Source: Larix kaempferi (Eukaryota; Streptophyta; Pinopsida; Pinales; Pinaceae). From it: DNA of 64,000 bases. Position 1 is the stretch's first letter; each line of letters starts with the position of its first letter. The notes under the pieces are model-generated. The model saw nothing but the letters and a program-made list of their open reading frames with translations, searched no databases and had not been told where the DNA came from. The translations under genes were made by a program, and so were the position numbers. Below, one piece after another: positions 1-11,685 of the stretch. Location: contig BSBM01000865.1 of NCBI GenBank assembly GCA_027924585.1, forward strand, positions 9,329,739 through 9,393,738. Direction: 5' to 3'.

Positions 1-735
1 TATGTAGTCGAGCTCGCATATTAATATATATATTTGCGTGGGATTTATGTATCTGGACTTCTATTTTTAATTGTAGTATGAAATCTATGTAAATGCATAA
101 GGATTGAGTGTATAACATGTGGGAATGAGAGCAAGTGTGTTGAAGAGAAAGTGTGGATATGTGAAGTGATCATGAATTGTGTGATTGTGGAGAGGCTCCC
201 TTAAGCTTTGTTCTTGCAGGTCGAATGGCTAGGAGAGAGATCCACCATCGATCATGACGGGATTGATGGTGCTCCTCGACGATATTGTGGATCGGTCTCT
301 AAGGATAATCGCACTATTACTTTGTACTATATTCATCGAAATCTGAAATCGTTCCAGTGGTTTCCATCACACTCTACAGAGAATGTTCATCGTTTTGTTT
401 AGTTTTCGATTTGAGCATAATGTTTTTTTTGTCAATGCTCTATTCTGGAACAAAGTATGCTTAGATCGCTTGGGCAGAGGCAAAATTCTGATGGTAAGGA
501 AATCGAGCGTCAAACCACAATGAATAGATGACAGTTTGAATCTACCATGAAGAAAATAATAATCGAGGGAGCCCTGCTCACGAATTAAAGGTACAGACCT
601 GAGATTTAAACTAATTATAAGCCTGTCAATTTAATAAAGAGATAGATCTGGAAGGTTTTGTGCAAATAAGGGCATCAGGAGGAAAGGTTGGCCAATCTAT
701 TTATGTATCAATGTATCATGAGTTGGATATGGTGG
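1..735. other. Left segment of the old host unit, no gene supported
   Basis: This AT-rich stretch is the target DNA into which the copia-type element at 736 inserted; it continues at 5762. A short open frame at 208-402 follows a pyrimidine run ending in cag at about 220, which could be a splice acceptor, but the peptide matches no family I know. On the minus strand this lies downstream of the stop of the split orphan gene, so it may be its 3' flank. I see no tRNA, rRNA or recognisable protein. Confidence 0.5.
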
Positions 736-997
736 TGTTAGCATTATTGTCCTTAATCATAAAGTCCTTAACAACTTTATTATTACTTGATGATTGAAGA
801 TAGTTATATGTAAACATTGTATATAACTTATGTGCATGTGAATAGTTGTTACTTGATGATTAAAGGTAGTTATATGTAAGTTCATTGTATATAAGTTATG
901 TGCATGTGAATAATGAAAGTTGAACCTGCTCATGTCCTCTCTTTGCCAGTTCAATTTCTTGGTCTTTTTGGTTTTATTGTTTCTTTGAAATTTATCA
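736..997 (+). repeat. 5' LTR of the 736-5761 element
   Basis: It begins TGTTAGCATT and ends TTTATCA, matching the copy at 5569. It is 69 bp longer because about 66 bp is tandemly duplicated: a block around 785-848, starting tacttgatgatt, recurs at 851-916. The 3' LTR has the block once. Confidence 0.8.
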
Positions 998-999
998 TT

Positions 1000-1011
1000 T
1001 GATATCAGAGC
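1000..1011 (+). other. Primer-binding site, initiator tRNA-Met type
   Basis: TGATATCAGAGC differs by one base from the TGGTATCAGAGC site used by most plant copia elements and lies two bases after the LTR end. Confidence 0.75.
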
Positions 1012-3769
1012 AGCATGTAATCCATGGCCCTGGTTGATAAAATGTATGAAGGGTGAAGGCACAACCAAGGATTTATTGTTGATTTGTGTGAGAAAGTAGC
1101 AAGCCTGATTTATGAGAACGGTTAGAGACTGTTAGAGATTCAAAGCCGTGATTGAAATCTGTTGTATAAACCAGCATAGATCCATTTAAGGGGGATCTAC
1201 TAATCGTCTAGAGGGATCAAATTTCTCCAAGTGCAAATTTCTTTTTAGAGTGCAAGTGTTGAAGAAGGTTTTAATTTATCCAATTTGTGTAGTTTTTTAT
1301 ATGTATGAGCAGGCAAGGAGTTACACACATCTTCCCCTACTGAGTTGTAGAATGAGCCTCTTCGGCTCAATAAAGAAAAATATCAGAGCAGTTATGACGT
1401 AATTGGAATGGCCAGTAGCAGATGTGTGCAAATAATCTGATGGCATGGAGCATGTACGTATTGGATGGTGAGGTAGTTCATTGATGGCATGGGCTGGTTG
1501 AATGAAAAAATATGGTCGAGTTCAATAATGTGATGCCAGTTGTTATGTTTTCGTGAAGAAGAGGAGTTTTGCATCATTGCAGAGCAACCAACTTCAAGGA
1601 TATCAAACTGCCATTAGATATGATCGCAACGAGGTAGGAGGTCGATTGGTTTTGTAGGAGAATTCATGTACAAAGTTTGTGTACAGAAATTAAGTTAATG
1701 AATTATGTTGTGTTATGTCTCCAAACTGTGTGTAATCACTTCTATGTGATCATGTGTTGTGTGTGAAACTATGTTGAAATATCCCTTCAAATATTATTGA
1801 ATATCTATGTTTGAGTAGTGTTAGTAAAATTATGTGTAGAACACTATGAAATTGTAATTTGCCTTCGATTTGGTGATAAATTGCGAGCTGGAAAGGATAT
1901 GTATTGAGCACCAATATGCTTGATTACAACGTTTAAAGAAATCGAAAGAGGAATAATTGAATCCAAAACTTTAATAATTGGAACAGTAAAAGGAACGTCG
2001 TCACAGTACAAATCCAAGATAGGGATGCTCTAGAGAGAAATTGTAGACCTATAGGAGGACCAATCTGGAGCAACGAAAAATTGAATGCAAGTCGTGATTG
2101 TAGATCTAGAGGCATCACTGCAAAATCTGCTAACGTGATTGTTGATTGAGGATGATACAAGGTAAATTCAGTTGAAATACATAGAAGTTGTAGTGATTGA
2201 ATGAAACATGTACTGTTGCATTCAACAAAAAATTGGACCTTGTGGTGAATTGAGCAAGATTCAGCAGACACCAAGACAGCTATTTAGTATCGATGCGTTA
2301 AGTATAAGCCCGCATGCAGACAAGGAGTTGGTGTTTGTATATTATAATCTCGCCACCGCCAAGAAAGAGCGGGGAATGAGTACTAGGCCCAAAGAGTTTG
2401 AGGCACAGAACCTTCATTGTATGCAAAGGCATTATATTCACTACCACGGCACTACCCATAAAAGAATTGTGTGGACTATATTACCAGCTATCACCACGTT
2501 GACTGTCTAGTGTGAGTATCACTCCAGTGTGAGTATCTCTCTCAGGTCTCCAGATGAAAGTGTGAATCCATAGTACTAGACTAGGACAAAGCTTTCCTCC
2601 ACCTGAAGGTTTCGCTGGCTTAGAAGAGGGCACTGCCTGTCAAGACTGGTGAGAAATCCCTACGTACTGCAAATATTCCAAGTTCCAAAAATTCTCTAAA
2701 GAGTTTGTGAAGAAAACAAATACTTAGGACAATTGCAAATATAGAGTTCTGCAACTGAGTTTGCACGTCCACACAAAGACGAACAAAAACTTAAAGTGCC
2801 GACACAAGCTTCAGGAGCAACATATAGTTGTACAAACATCTTATCTTATTGGAACAGGTTCTAGTTTGAGCAGCTACGAACTTCTTCCCACTATGATCAC
2901 GATCATCTTCTTTTTTTCTCTACAATTTTCACATAAAAATTTTCCATGGGTTTCCATGTGATTGCGTAGAAGAGGCCCATTCCACAGCTCAGGAGGGGGA
3001 GATGTAATTTCTTCCATGCTTATTCTATAGTTGACACGTGTTCTTTATTCAAAATAGTAATACATTATAAAAAATAACATGTCTACTCAAATCAAATTTA
3101 AAATATTTAGAATCTTTTGGGAGATTTGATCCCTCTCCACACTATATATATAAAACTACACAAATTAAATAAATAAAATTTATATTTTTGATAGATTTGA
3201 TCTCTCTACGCGTGGTAAACCCTCTTTTAGATAAAACTATACTGATCATAGAAACGACATCAGATTGGCAAATCAAAGAACATTATAACCTATGATTTAG
3301 TTTGGAGCATCCTAGTTGACGTATAAGATGAGAGTTATGCATCTCTAGTATGCAACTGTGAGGGATTGATCGGTCGGCACGTAGTAAGCATGGAGGTAAA
3401 TTTAAGTTTATGTTTGACTTTTTGCATTGGAAAATCATAAAAGGAGGTTGCATTGTAAAATCATAAAAGGAGATTCGAGTGATAAGGGTGCTTTCTACCA
3501 TTGTACTGTGAAGTTATAAACTTAACTTTTGTTAATTCTAAGGAGTCATAAGGTGTTTTTGGGAGTGATAAGGGAATTGTAAAGAAGGTAATCAAAAGGG
3601 ATTTTCTTGTTTAATAAAATTGAATTTTTTTTATTATATCCTAGACCTACTCGAAATTGAGTAAGGGGGTTTTAGGATTTTTTGTGGCTTTATGATCATT
3701 AATGTGGTAGTGTTTTTTGCATTTTGTTCCTAGTTTATTTGGACAAGCACAAGACAAATCATTTTACAT

Positions 3770-4769
3770 TTGGGGACATCTTTGAGAACTTATAATGCTC
3801 ACATTGAAGATATGGTTCATCTGCTCCATACTTTAACTAACACATATTCAGGATCGATAATTTCATTGAACAAAGGAACACTTATGTCTGTACTTACTTA
3901 TCTGCAAATCATGCACAGAAAGATGGACATGTTAAAAGTTCAAAACAACTTGTTAACAAATGAATTAAGTCTTGTTCAAGTCTGATGTCATTCTCTTTCA
4001 ACATAATCCATTGTTTGATAGTAAATCAAATTAAAATCATGAAAATGATGTCACTAAGGAATCAAACAACAAACATGTGCTTGTTGATTGTGAGCACTAG
4101 TTCAGTATAGTTTCGACTGACAACACTAAAAACAAAGCAGATAAAGTGGATGAATTGAAGGGTCAGCATAAAAACCTTAATTTTGTTCGGCCTTGGGAAG
4201 AGGTTCAATTTAAACGAAAAAAACATTGTGGTTTAGTCTGTGAAAAGGACCATTATTGTGACCTTTTTCATATTCCTGATTATTTCAAACCACTCAAGTT
4301 TGTGAGTGGTGGATTTTTGTTTCATGTTGATAGGTAAAATGAATGTCAAGGCGATGATCGGGAACAGGTAGAGGATGATAATCAGGGTGCTATTGTAAAT
4401 GTTGATATGGATGATGATACAAGTATTGAGGATGATGATGATGATAATTTGTTGAACGATGAAACTGAACAATGCCAACACTGTCACCGAGTTGGACATC
4501 AGGAATTCTAGTGTTTTGATCTTCGCCCATGCAGATTTTGTGGGAAGAAAAATCATGTTTCAGATAAGTGTTGGAAGCAACCAAAAATTAGAAGGAAAAA
4601 GGTGCATTTTGGTTGGTTATGTACTTGGCACTGGTCATTGGAAGCCAAGTTGTTAGAGAGATCTTACAATCAGATCCATACATGGGTACAAACATGTTTG
4701 ATCGAAGATCTTACTATTGCAGATGGACAAGAGTGTTTTGATTCAAGATTTGTTGATTTCAAGGCATGA
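3770..4769 (+). pseudogene. Decayed gag-like protein with two CCHC zinc knuckles
   Basis: From about 3980 one frame runs to a stop at 4767-4769 with a few internal stops. It holds an acidic tract rich in D and E (about 4375-4460), then two tandem CX2CX4HX4C knuckles. Knuckle 1 spans 4473-4514 and has a TAG at 4509-4511 just before its last cysteine; knuckle 2 spans 4530-4571 and is intact. The upstream piece at 3770-3985 is in another frame and looks helical. Paired knuckles of this type bind nucleic acid in Gag and Gag-like proteins. It is the only recognisable coding region of this element. No capsid domain could be assigned, so the family is uncertain. Confidence 0.55.
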
Positions 4770-5558
4770 TTGGGGCCCACACTTCTTTCTATAGTCTTTT
4801 GAGTTGAATATCGAGTCGTCAAACTTTGCTCAAAGACAGTTTGATTATCTATTTCCTATTTAAGGGGGGTTGCTTCAAGACGTATCATTTTTAGTTGACA
4901 TGGGGGATAGCGATGATGTGTCAGATTCGAGTTTCGAAGTTTGTCTAGTGATTTTTAAGGATTGTGCATGTTGGATTCAGGACATGAGGGATTAAGGATG
5001 TTTCAGGACAGGTTTCTAGACATGATTGTTGAATTTGATGGATTGTTCAACATATGGATATTTGATGGATTTGTCACATTTGACACTTGGTTTCAATATT
5101 TATATTAGTACCAGTGATTCACCTAATTTACTACACATAATATTTTATGCACACAGGGTTTTATGGATACAAGTTCTAGATGCCATTCGACGCTTTTTTC
5201 TGTCAACTAATTTTTAGCAATTTTTTATGTGTCATTCTCTGAGAGAAGTTTTGTGAACTTATTTGTTAACTTATAGGGATGATCTTTGGATCTTGCATAG
5301 GACAAAGGATTCTTATACATATTTTCTTCACACATCCATCTTTGTCAGACATTTTTAGGTTAAGAGATGTGTTGGACTTTGAATCCTACAGGTTGTCACT
5401 TGGTTTCGACATCCAGTTTCGATGCTTTTTCAGGAATATCATCATAGACATCCATGAGGTTTCAAACCATGGCTTATAGGTTGAAGACATGGAATTGATA
5501 TCATCTCTTCCACTAGTTTTTGTTGCTAGCTGATAATTTTGTACGAACTAGTGATCAA

Positions 5559-5567
5559 GGGGGGGGG
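5559..5567 (+). other. Polypurine tract
   Basis: A run of G immediately precedes the 3' LTR start at 5569, the expected plus-strand primer position. Confidence 0.7.
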
Positions 5568-5568
5568 T

Positions 5569-5761
5569 TGTTAGCATTATTTTCCATAATCATAAAGTCC
5601 TTAAAAACCTTAGCACTACTTTATGATTGAAGGCAGTTATATGTAAACATTGTATATAATTTATTTTCATGTGAATAATGAAAGTTGAATGGGCTCATGC
5701 CCTCTTCCGCCACTTCAGTTTCTTGGTCTTTTTGGTTTTCATATTTCTTTGAAATTTATCA
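5569..5761 (+). repeat. 3' LTR of the 736-5761 element
   Basis: Begins TGTTAGCATTATT and ends TTTATCA. It aligns with 736-997 except for the single copy of the 66-bp block. It is followed by ggtga, the right target duplication. Confidence 0.8.
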
Positions 5762-5852
5762 GGTGATGGGTCGAATGGGTGTGGAGGAGTATATATTTAT
5801 CGTTTGTCATGGTGAGGAGGAGGTGGAGGAAGTGGATGATATGTAGAGGATC

Positions 5853-7622
5853 TGTAATGACCCTTTTTCAAAATTCTATTAAAATGCCAATTTTTCCACT
5901 TTTTCCCCAATTTCGACCTTTGACTACTTTAACTGTTTTGACCTCCAAATCAACCCAAATGCTCCCAAATCTTCTGTAGGAGTGTATGAATGGTATTTAG
6001 AATTGAATATCAGGTTCAGGGATGTTTTATGGCCCTCCAAATACTTCTGCAAAATTGATTTGTATTATGATCAATATATGTAATTTTGACTAGTAATTTG
6101 TGCATCAAATCCCCCCCGGGTAACACTGTAAATGGCCTTCCAAATGCCTCCAAACTCCCACGAATTTATGAACAGAGGTATATAATGTGTTAAGTATGTG
6201 ATTAAGGTCTCATATGCACCATTAATTTATTTTTACTACTGTTCTAACTCTCTCACATTCAACAGCAAAAACCCCCAATTCGACCCTTGGGGAAATGGCA
6301 CTATTTCACCTCCCAATACAACTAAACTGAGTAAAAATGCTTCAAATGCTCAAGTACAGTAAATGAAACTTGTAGAATACATCCATGGCAGTATATTGAT
6401 CACAAATATATCATATAATCATCCATCCATTTGAAATAATCAACAGTATAGTGTCACACATCAATGCATTAGGGAAATGGACATTGTTTGCTCATTAATC
6501 AATAGTTTTGCATACAACCAGTGGGTATTTCGACCTGATACTTTCTGAATATTAATCACAGAGAATATGAAGCTATTACAATCAGAAATATATAATGAGA
6601 ATCTCTCTCAAGAAGCACAAGTGCTCACCAAAAACGCCCTCCCTCAAGGAGCATGAATATGCCTTCAAAATTGGAAACGGTGGATAGAAAGTGCTGCACT
6701 AAACCAAACCATGAAACTTCCTGTAGCTGATACCTGCAAATACAAACTCCATTAAAGCACCATGAAAGACCTAAGTGGCCTCTCCAAACACCAACTTGGA
6801 TGGGAATCTTTCACCCTCGAAATTGGCCAAGGCAAGAAACTAGTCATCCACTAGCTCTCTCTTCACAAATGCAATTTTTCTCAAATCATCAAAAATCCAT
6901 TCTCATACTTCATTTCTACATTTTATAACCAAAATTAGCCTTCTAAGGGTCGAAATCCTCTCAATAGATTCAATAGATTTCCATTTAGGAAATATTCCAC
7001 ATTTGCCACTTGTCTCCTAGTTCCAACCTTCCATCTTCTCCCAAATTCGATTTTGAGTCTCTTTGGCTTCTCCAACTCCCAAATTTTCCTTCCTTGAGCC
7101 CATTTTTGGTGCTGACATGTCATAGTGGTCAGATGTCAGAGGTCAGGTTTTCAATTTGTCATAGTTTTCATAGATGCTCCATCATTGGTGTCATAGGGGC
7201 TAGGGAATCTAGCCCAAGTGTCCACAAACTTCCACTTTGACTCTTTATCTTCCATGGAGGTTACCAATCCTTCCCAATTCGACCTAAGATGCTCAATGAC
7301 ATGTGTTATGACTTACCAACTCACCCAAGAGTGTTCACATTCCCATTAATTCGAATTTGCAAAAGAGAGATACCATGTATTATGAAAAATCAAGCTAGTG
7401 TGGGTCCCACCACCTCCATATGTCTCCAAAACCACTTGCCACTTAGAATTTATCTTGAATTTATTTATTCGCCATATTTATTAAATGCTTGAACCCCTCT
7501 AATGTCTAAATATCATTTATTAGCTTCCTTATTACCATCCCACATGTGCCCATCCAACCTAGGAAACTAGTAGGATTGATGGGATTGTCTTACTATGCAC
7601 TTATTTGAATGGGGACATTACA
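5853..7622. mobile_element. Solo-LTR-like insertion, 1.77 kb
   Basis: The insertion begins TGTAATGACCC and ends GGGGACATTACA, so its tips are a near-perfect 12-bp inverted repeat with TG...CA ends. Perfect 5-bp duplications ggatc flank it (5848-5852 and 7623-7627). There is no internal LTR pair, primer site or coding domain, so the simplest reading is one recombined LTR. It sits in the proline-rich 3' coding end of the minus-strand orphan gene and interrupts it. A second insertion with the same tips lies at 36647-38270. Confidence 0.75.
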
Positions 7623-7792
7623 GGATCCATCGTCATGGTGAGGAGGAGGAGGAGGAGGTTCGTCACCCTCATCAAATGTAGAATCATCATCCCTCCTAGC
7701 ATTTAAAAGGATGGATTCCCCAATGATATGCTACATCAAAATCCTCATATCATGAGGAACCATCCTCCATAAATATATCCACTCAGGGTATC

Positions 7793-8847
7793 TGACGCAA
7801 GGCACCTTCGACAAGAAGGGTCTTGCTTAACAATAACACACCACACATGAGTTCACATAGACAAGATGTAAACAACATGCCAGAAGCTAGCTTATATTAC
7901 TTCTCTAAGTCGATTACAATGCAAACTGCAAAGAAAATTAAATAACTAACTAATTATCGGCCTTAGTCGTTACAACATAGAAGTAATTGTGTGCTCTCTC
8001 AATGTGTCGACCTCACCCTCTCCTGGTTCACTGCGAAACTCTGAGCTATGGCTCGATCTTCTTTGCATTCAGAAGCTATTTGACTATTCTCTCCAATCTA
8101 CAAAACTTCTCCCCAAACTCTGCTCTGCAACTCCAACACAATGGAACTGTCCCAAATTCCAAGTCCCTCAACTGATCCAAAATACCTTTTCTTCTACTCT
8201 GTTACTGTTGTTCCCGAGACCACTGCGATCCCCGAGACACACATCCTCTGTTAGCCAATCCTTCCACAATCCTGCATACCTGCAACTGTCAGCGCCCCAA
8301 CCATGCTGCACAGCCTCTGTCTGTGATGACATCCATCATGTATTCACCCACCTGCAATAACTTCCATTAACTTCCTTAGCAACCCCGAACTGTTTCCAAG
8401 TACTCTCCTTGACTTCTACGCATCCTTTTGACTTGCTACAGTAAACCATCATGTTGGCCATAATGTCTTCTGTCAGCTTCGATGCACCTGTCGATTTCCT
8501 TCGCAACCCAAGGCTTCGCCAGTCCACCCCTTCCTCCTTGCTTGGATTATTCCCAAACCTGTCAATGTCACGGTCCGACAACGTGTCGACCTTACTACAA
8601 CTCCGCGGCAACTTGTCGCCTATCGACATTCGCATGTCGACTATCGGTTGTCGTCTGTCGACCATTGTCATGTTGACTCTCAACCTCTTTCCTCCTGTCG
8701 ATGCACATCAACAACTTCTGCTCAACTTGTTGACTTCAATATCCAACCTACTAATCTGCACTAGTGGTTGTCGGCACTCCCTCTAGTCGGTCTCCTCATG
8801 TCGATCAACTTCAACTAATCTACATAGGCCTCGATGCTCCTGCATCA
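7793..8847 (-). repeat. 3' LTR of the chromovirus
   Basis: It begins tgacgcaaggc and ends ctgcatca on the plus strand. The open frames within it (for example 7989-8786) are chance frames, because the same sequence recurs as a non-coding LTR at 16629-16996 and 24201-24887. Confidence 0.88.
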
Positions 8848-8869
8848 GACTCCCAAGTGAAAAAGAACT

Positions 8870-9492
8870 CGATTTCTCCGTCAGTCTCCTGAATTCTTCT
8901 TCGGAAATCCATGTCGCCTCCTGCAACTCATCATCCTTCCATCGCACCAAGTATTCCTTCCTTCATGAACTACGAGTATGCCCGACTTCGCGTTCCTCTA
9001 TTACCTCTGTGTTTTCTCCTTGTGTCGATCTGGAATCTGCGATGTCCAGTCGATGTTCGACACTTCCGTGTTTCTGCTTCTTGAACCTTCTTCAAACTTG
9101 TACATATCTGAGACATTGAACATCGGTGAAATGCTCAAGTCATTTGGAAGCTCCAACACATAAGCGTTGTCCAAAATTTTATTTAGAATCTTACATGGTC
9201 CAATATTTTTCAGCTTCAGCTTGTTATAGGTTCCTGTCGGAAATCTATCCTTCCGCAAATGATCATAAACTAAGTCTCCTTCGCTGAACGACTATAGTCT
9301 CTTCTTCCTGTCAACTCTCAACTTGTATGTCGCGTTGCTCTTTTCTATGTGCTTTCACACATCTTCATGAACTTCTTTCATGTGCTCTATGAATGATTCT
9401 GCATCCACGCTCTTCTTGGTTTCTGTCGGCAACTCGACCAAATCCACCACTCCATGTGGGCTTCTTCCTTGAACAATCTAGAATGGGCTCAA
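8870..9492 (-). pseudogene. Chromovirus integrase C-terminus and chromodomain
   Basis: This is the downstream half of the chromovirus pol, cut from the rest by the element at 9493. Minus-strand reading gives the integrase C-terminal domain (FPTGTYNKLKLKNIGPCKIL near 9250-9170, then PMFNVSDMYKFEE). At about 8980-8880 follows a chromodomain signature, YLVRWKDDELQEATW then ISEEEF. Chromodomains tether integration to modified histones. Stops are present, including one at about 9001 and one just before the chromodomain. Confidence 0.82.
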
Positions 9493-10258
9493 TGTTAGGA
9501 TATCCCTATACTCCATCCTATTCCTACCAGCATTTTTGCATTATGTTAGCTCTGCATGCAACAGTTTTGCATGCATCCATGCAAATGCATGCATCCCAGT
9601 CATCAGTATGATGTCTCGTAGCACCTAGTGCTTGGTTTACTAGCCTCGGGAGCCTGTTTCCACTCAGTTCCAGTCCTCCTAGTAAGTGATGCGCCCTCCT
9701 TTCACCTACCACTTGTGAAGTGTGCCCTCTCTCACCTACCACCAATGACACTTCAGTTAGTTGCTTGATTTGTGGATCTTTCCTTGATTTAAGGACTGAC
9801 TAACTAGGTAACTAACTGAAACACGATGTTGGACACCTAGAGAGACTTGGTTGACTGTTCTAACTACAGTTAGCTCCCCATGCGCCCTCCATTAGTGCTC
9901 CATGCAGCAGTTACACCTACTACATTCAGTTAGACTCAGTTAGCTCAGTTTTCCACATGGACACCCACTTGTGATCTGATGACACCACTATTGATCTGAT
10001 GATTAGGACTCCTAGTGCAAATAATCCATGCTCATGCATGTTAATTTGAATTGCCACCTTAGCATTTGAATCCTCTCCATTGTATTATTTATTGTTCATA
10101 TTATTATTAATGAATTAGTGTGATGTTATTCTACTTCTTTCTGAGTTCTATTGCATATATGTTCTACTGCTCCATTTTGCACTATTCTTCTATTTTCCTG
10201 CTTAATATTTCTTGAGGGGTATACATCAAGTCTTAGATCTGCTGTGAGTATTTTCACA
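9493..10258 (+). repeat. 5' LTR with RY-repeat cluster
   Basis: It begins TGTTAGGATAT and ends ATTTTCACA. At 9553-9595 it has several overlapping TGCATGCA/CATGCATG motifs, the RY element bound by plant B3 factors of the ABI3/FUS3/LEC2 group. Whether they act as promoter sites here is inference. Confidence 0.85.
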
Positions 10259-10270
10259 TGGTATCAGAGC
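10259..10270 (+). other. Primer-binding site, initiator tRNA-Met
   Basis: Perfect TGGTATCAGAGC directly abutting the LTR end. Confidence 0.9.
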
Positions 10271-10413
10271 AAGTTGAGAGTATAGTCTATCTCCATTCCT
10301 GAGAGTTTTTTTTGCAAGTTATTACCAAGATTTTGAGTGCAGCAGCAGTTGCAGCATTAGCAGTTGCAGATATTCTCTATTGTTTTTTTTGCAGGTCTTC
10401 TGCAACAACTTCC

Positions 10414-11519
10414 ATGAATCTGGAAGGAATTCCTCCTCTCTCTCAATTCAACTATGATGATTGGAAACCAAAGTCGATAGCATATTTGAAGAGACATGGT
10501 CTTTTTTATTATTGTCTTGAAAGAGAGTTGAATCCTCTGAAGAGGAAAATGAATGGTTAAATGAAGGTGACAGAGCCTTTGGAGCAATGTTGACTGCTAT
10601 GTCTCGTTGTATGTTAATCCACTTCCATGATTCTGCTGAATCTCCAAAAGAGCTATGGGCCCATCTGGATGAAAAATTTGGAAAACAGAATGAAGGGATT
10701 GGTGCAAACTATTTGGAGAGCAAGCCCATTGATGCATTCTCCCTCCTTGATGGTCTCTCTGATCATGATTCAGTATCAAACATATCTCATAATGAAGTTG
10801 TCCAAAAGGAAGAATAACTTGCAGATTCAACACTCATGTTCTCAATGTATTCTATTTCGAATTTTATGCCAGCTCACACTCTAGAAACTGAAGAGGTTCT
10901 TAAATCCTCTCTTGCAAAAGAGTCTATTGGTTTGCATGATGATGATCTGTTGAATGTTTCAAAGGTTAAATCAGCAATTGGAGGTGATGCATTCGCTCTC
11001 CTTGATCACTTACCTCTTATGTACTACTATATGATCATTTGTGAAAGCTCTCAGAAGTTCATTGAAGATGTAGGGAATTACCATTCGCTTGGGATCATTT
11101 CTCATGCATATCATGGTTTATTTGGTTTTGATCTCACCCCTGTTGGTTCAAAGGAGATCTCAAGAAACCATTTATTAAGTCTTGGAGCTGATTTGAAGTC
11201 CAATCAACCACTATCATGTGATGGTTCTTTTGGGCATGATCTCACCTATGATGATTCAAAGGAGATAACAAAATACTATCTACACATTCATGGATTTGAT
11301 CCTACCTCAGTTGATTCGAATCACAAGTTCCAGGATCATCCTCATACCTTTGGATTTGTTCTCATCACATTCGGTCTGAAGAGCAAGTACAAGCACATGT
11401 CTCCATATTCGCTTGCATCCACTGAAGCAGAACATAAGCACATGTTTTTGGAGCATGAACCACTTCTTCCCAAGAAGAAGATACCTTCAAACATATCACC
11501 AAGAATCACACCTGCTTGA
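10414..11519 (+). pseudogene. Gag-like N-terminus plus repeat-bearing C-terminal extension
   Basis: ATG at 10414 starts a copia Gag-type N-terminus (FNYDDWKPKSIAYLKRHGL). A frameshift near 10545 moves the reading to the frame that continues to a TGA at about 11519, with one stop at about 10815. The second part begins with Gag-like helical sequence (ELWAHLDEKFGKQNEG). Then comes a region I do not recognise, with a degenerate repeat of about 45 residues: GFDLTPVGSKEISRNHLL recurs as GHDLTYDDSKEITKYYLH, then a weaker GFDPTSVDSNHKF copy. It lacks the zinc knuckle and all pol domains. The extension takes the place of the normal Gag C-terminus and pol, so it may be a packaging or accessory protein, or simply a decayed remnant. 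Confidence 0.6.
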
Positions 11520-11685
11520 GTTTGGAGCATTTATTTTTTGGTGTGCCTTACAGTCTTTTTAAGGGGGGATATTTTTCCCATGAGGTTTTTCCCATTTCCT
11601 TGTTTCATGGACTATTCTTTATTATTCATTATATTTTGTGACCTTTGGTCTCAATTACCAAGGGCCAGGATGGATTAAGGGGGGG

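Larger units (their letters stand above)
736..5761 (+). mobile_element. Non-autonomous copia-type LTR retrotransposon
   Basis: The element has LTRs at 736-997 and 5569-5761, a primer-binding site at 1000-1011 and a G-run polypurine tract at 5559-5567. The flanks are ggtgg (731-735) and ggtga (5762-5766), a 5-bp target duplication with one mismatch. Of the 4.6-kb interior only a gag-like zinc-knuckle reading frame at 3770-4769 is recognisable. No protease, integrase or reverse transcriptase is visible, so it would have depended on another element. The LTRs begin TGTTAGCATTATT and end TTTATCA. Stops in the gag-like frame and the TSD mismatch indicate it is old. The interior at 1100-3300 may hold further decayed insertions that I could not delimit. 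Confidence 0.8.

Noticed and set aside
208-402. Possible exon after a pyrimidine-rich cag
   Set aside because: Only 64 codons, no family match and no second exon in reach; kept as a remark, not a gene.
757-1068. Minus-strand 103-residue frame
   Set aside because: It falls across the LTR and primer site of the 736-5761 element and arises from the 66-bp LTR duplication.
7987-8786. Open frames on both strands that might be a small gene
   Set aside because: They lie wholly in the chromovirus 3' LTR, which recurs as non-coding LTR at 16629-16996 and 24201-24887 with different breaks.
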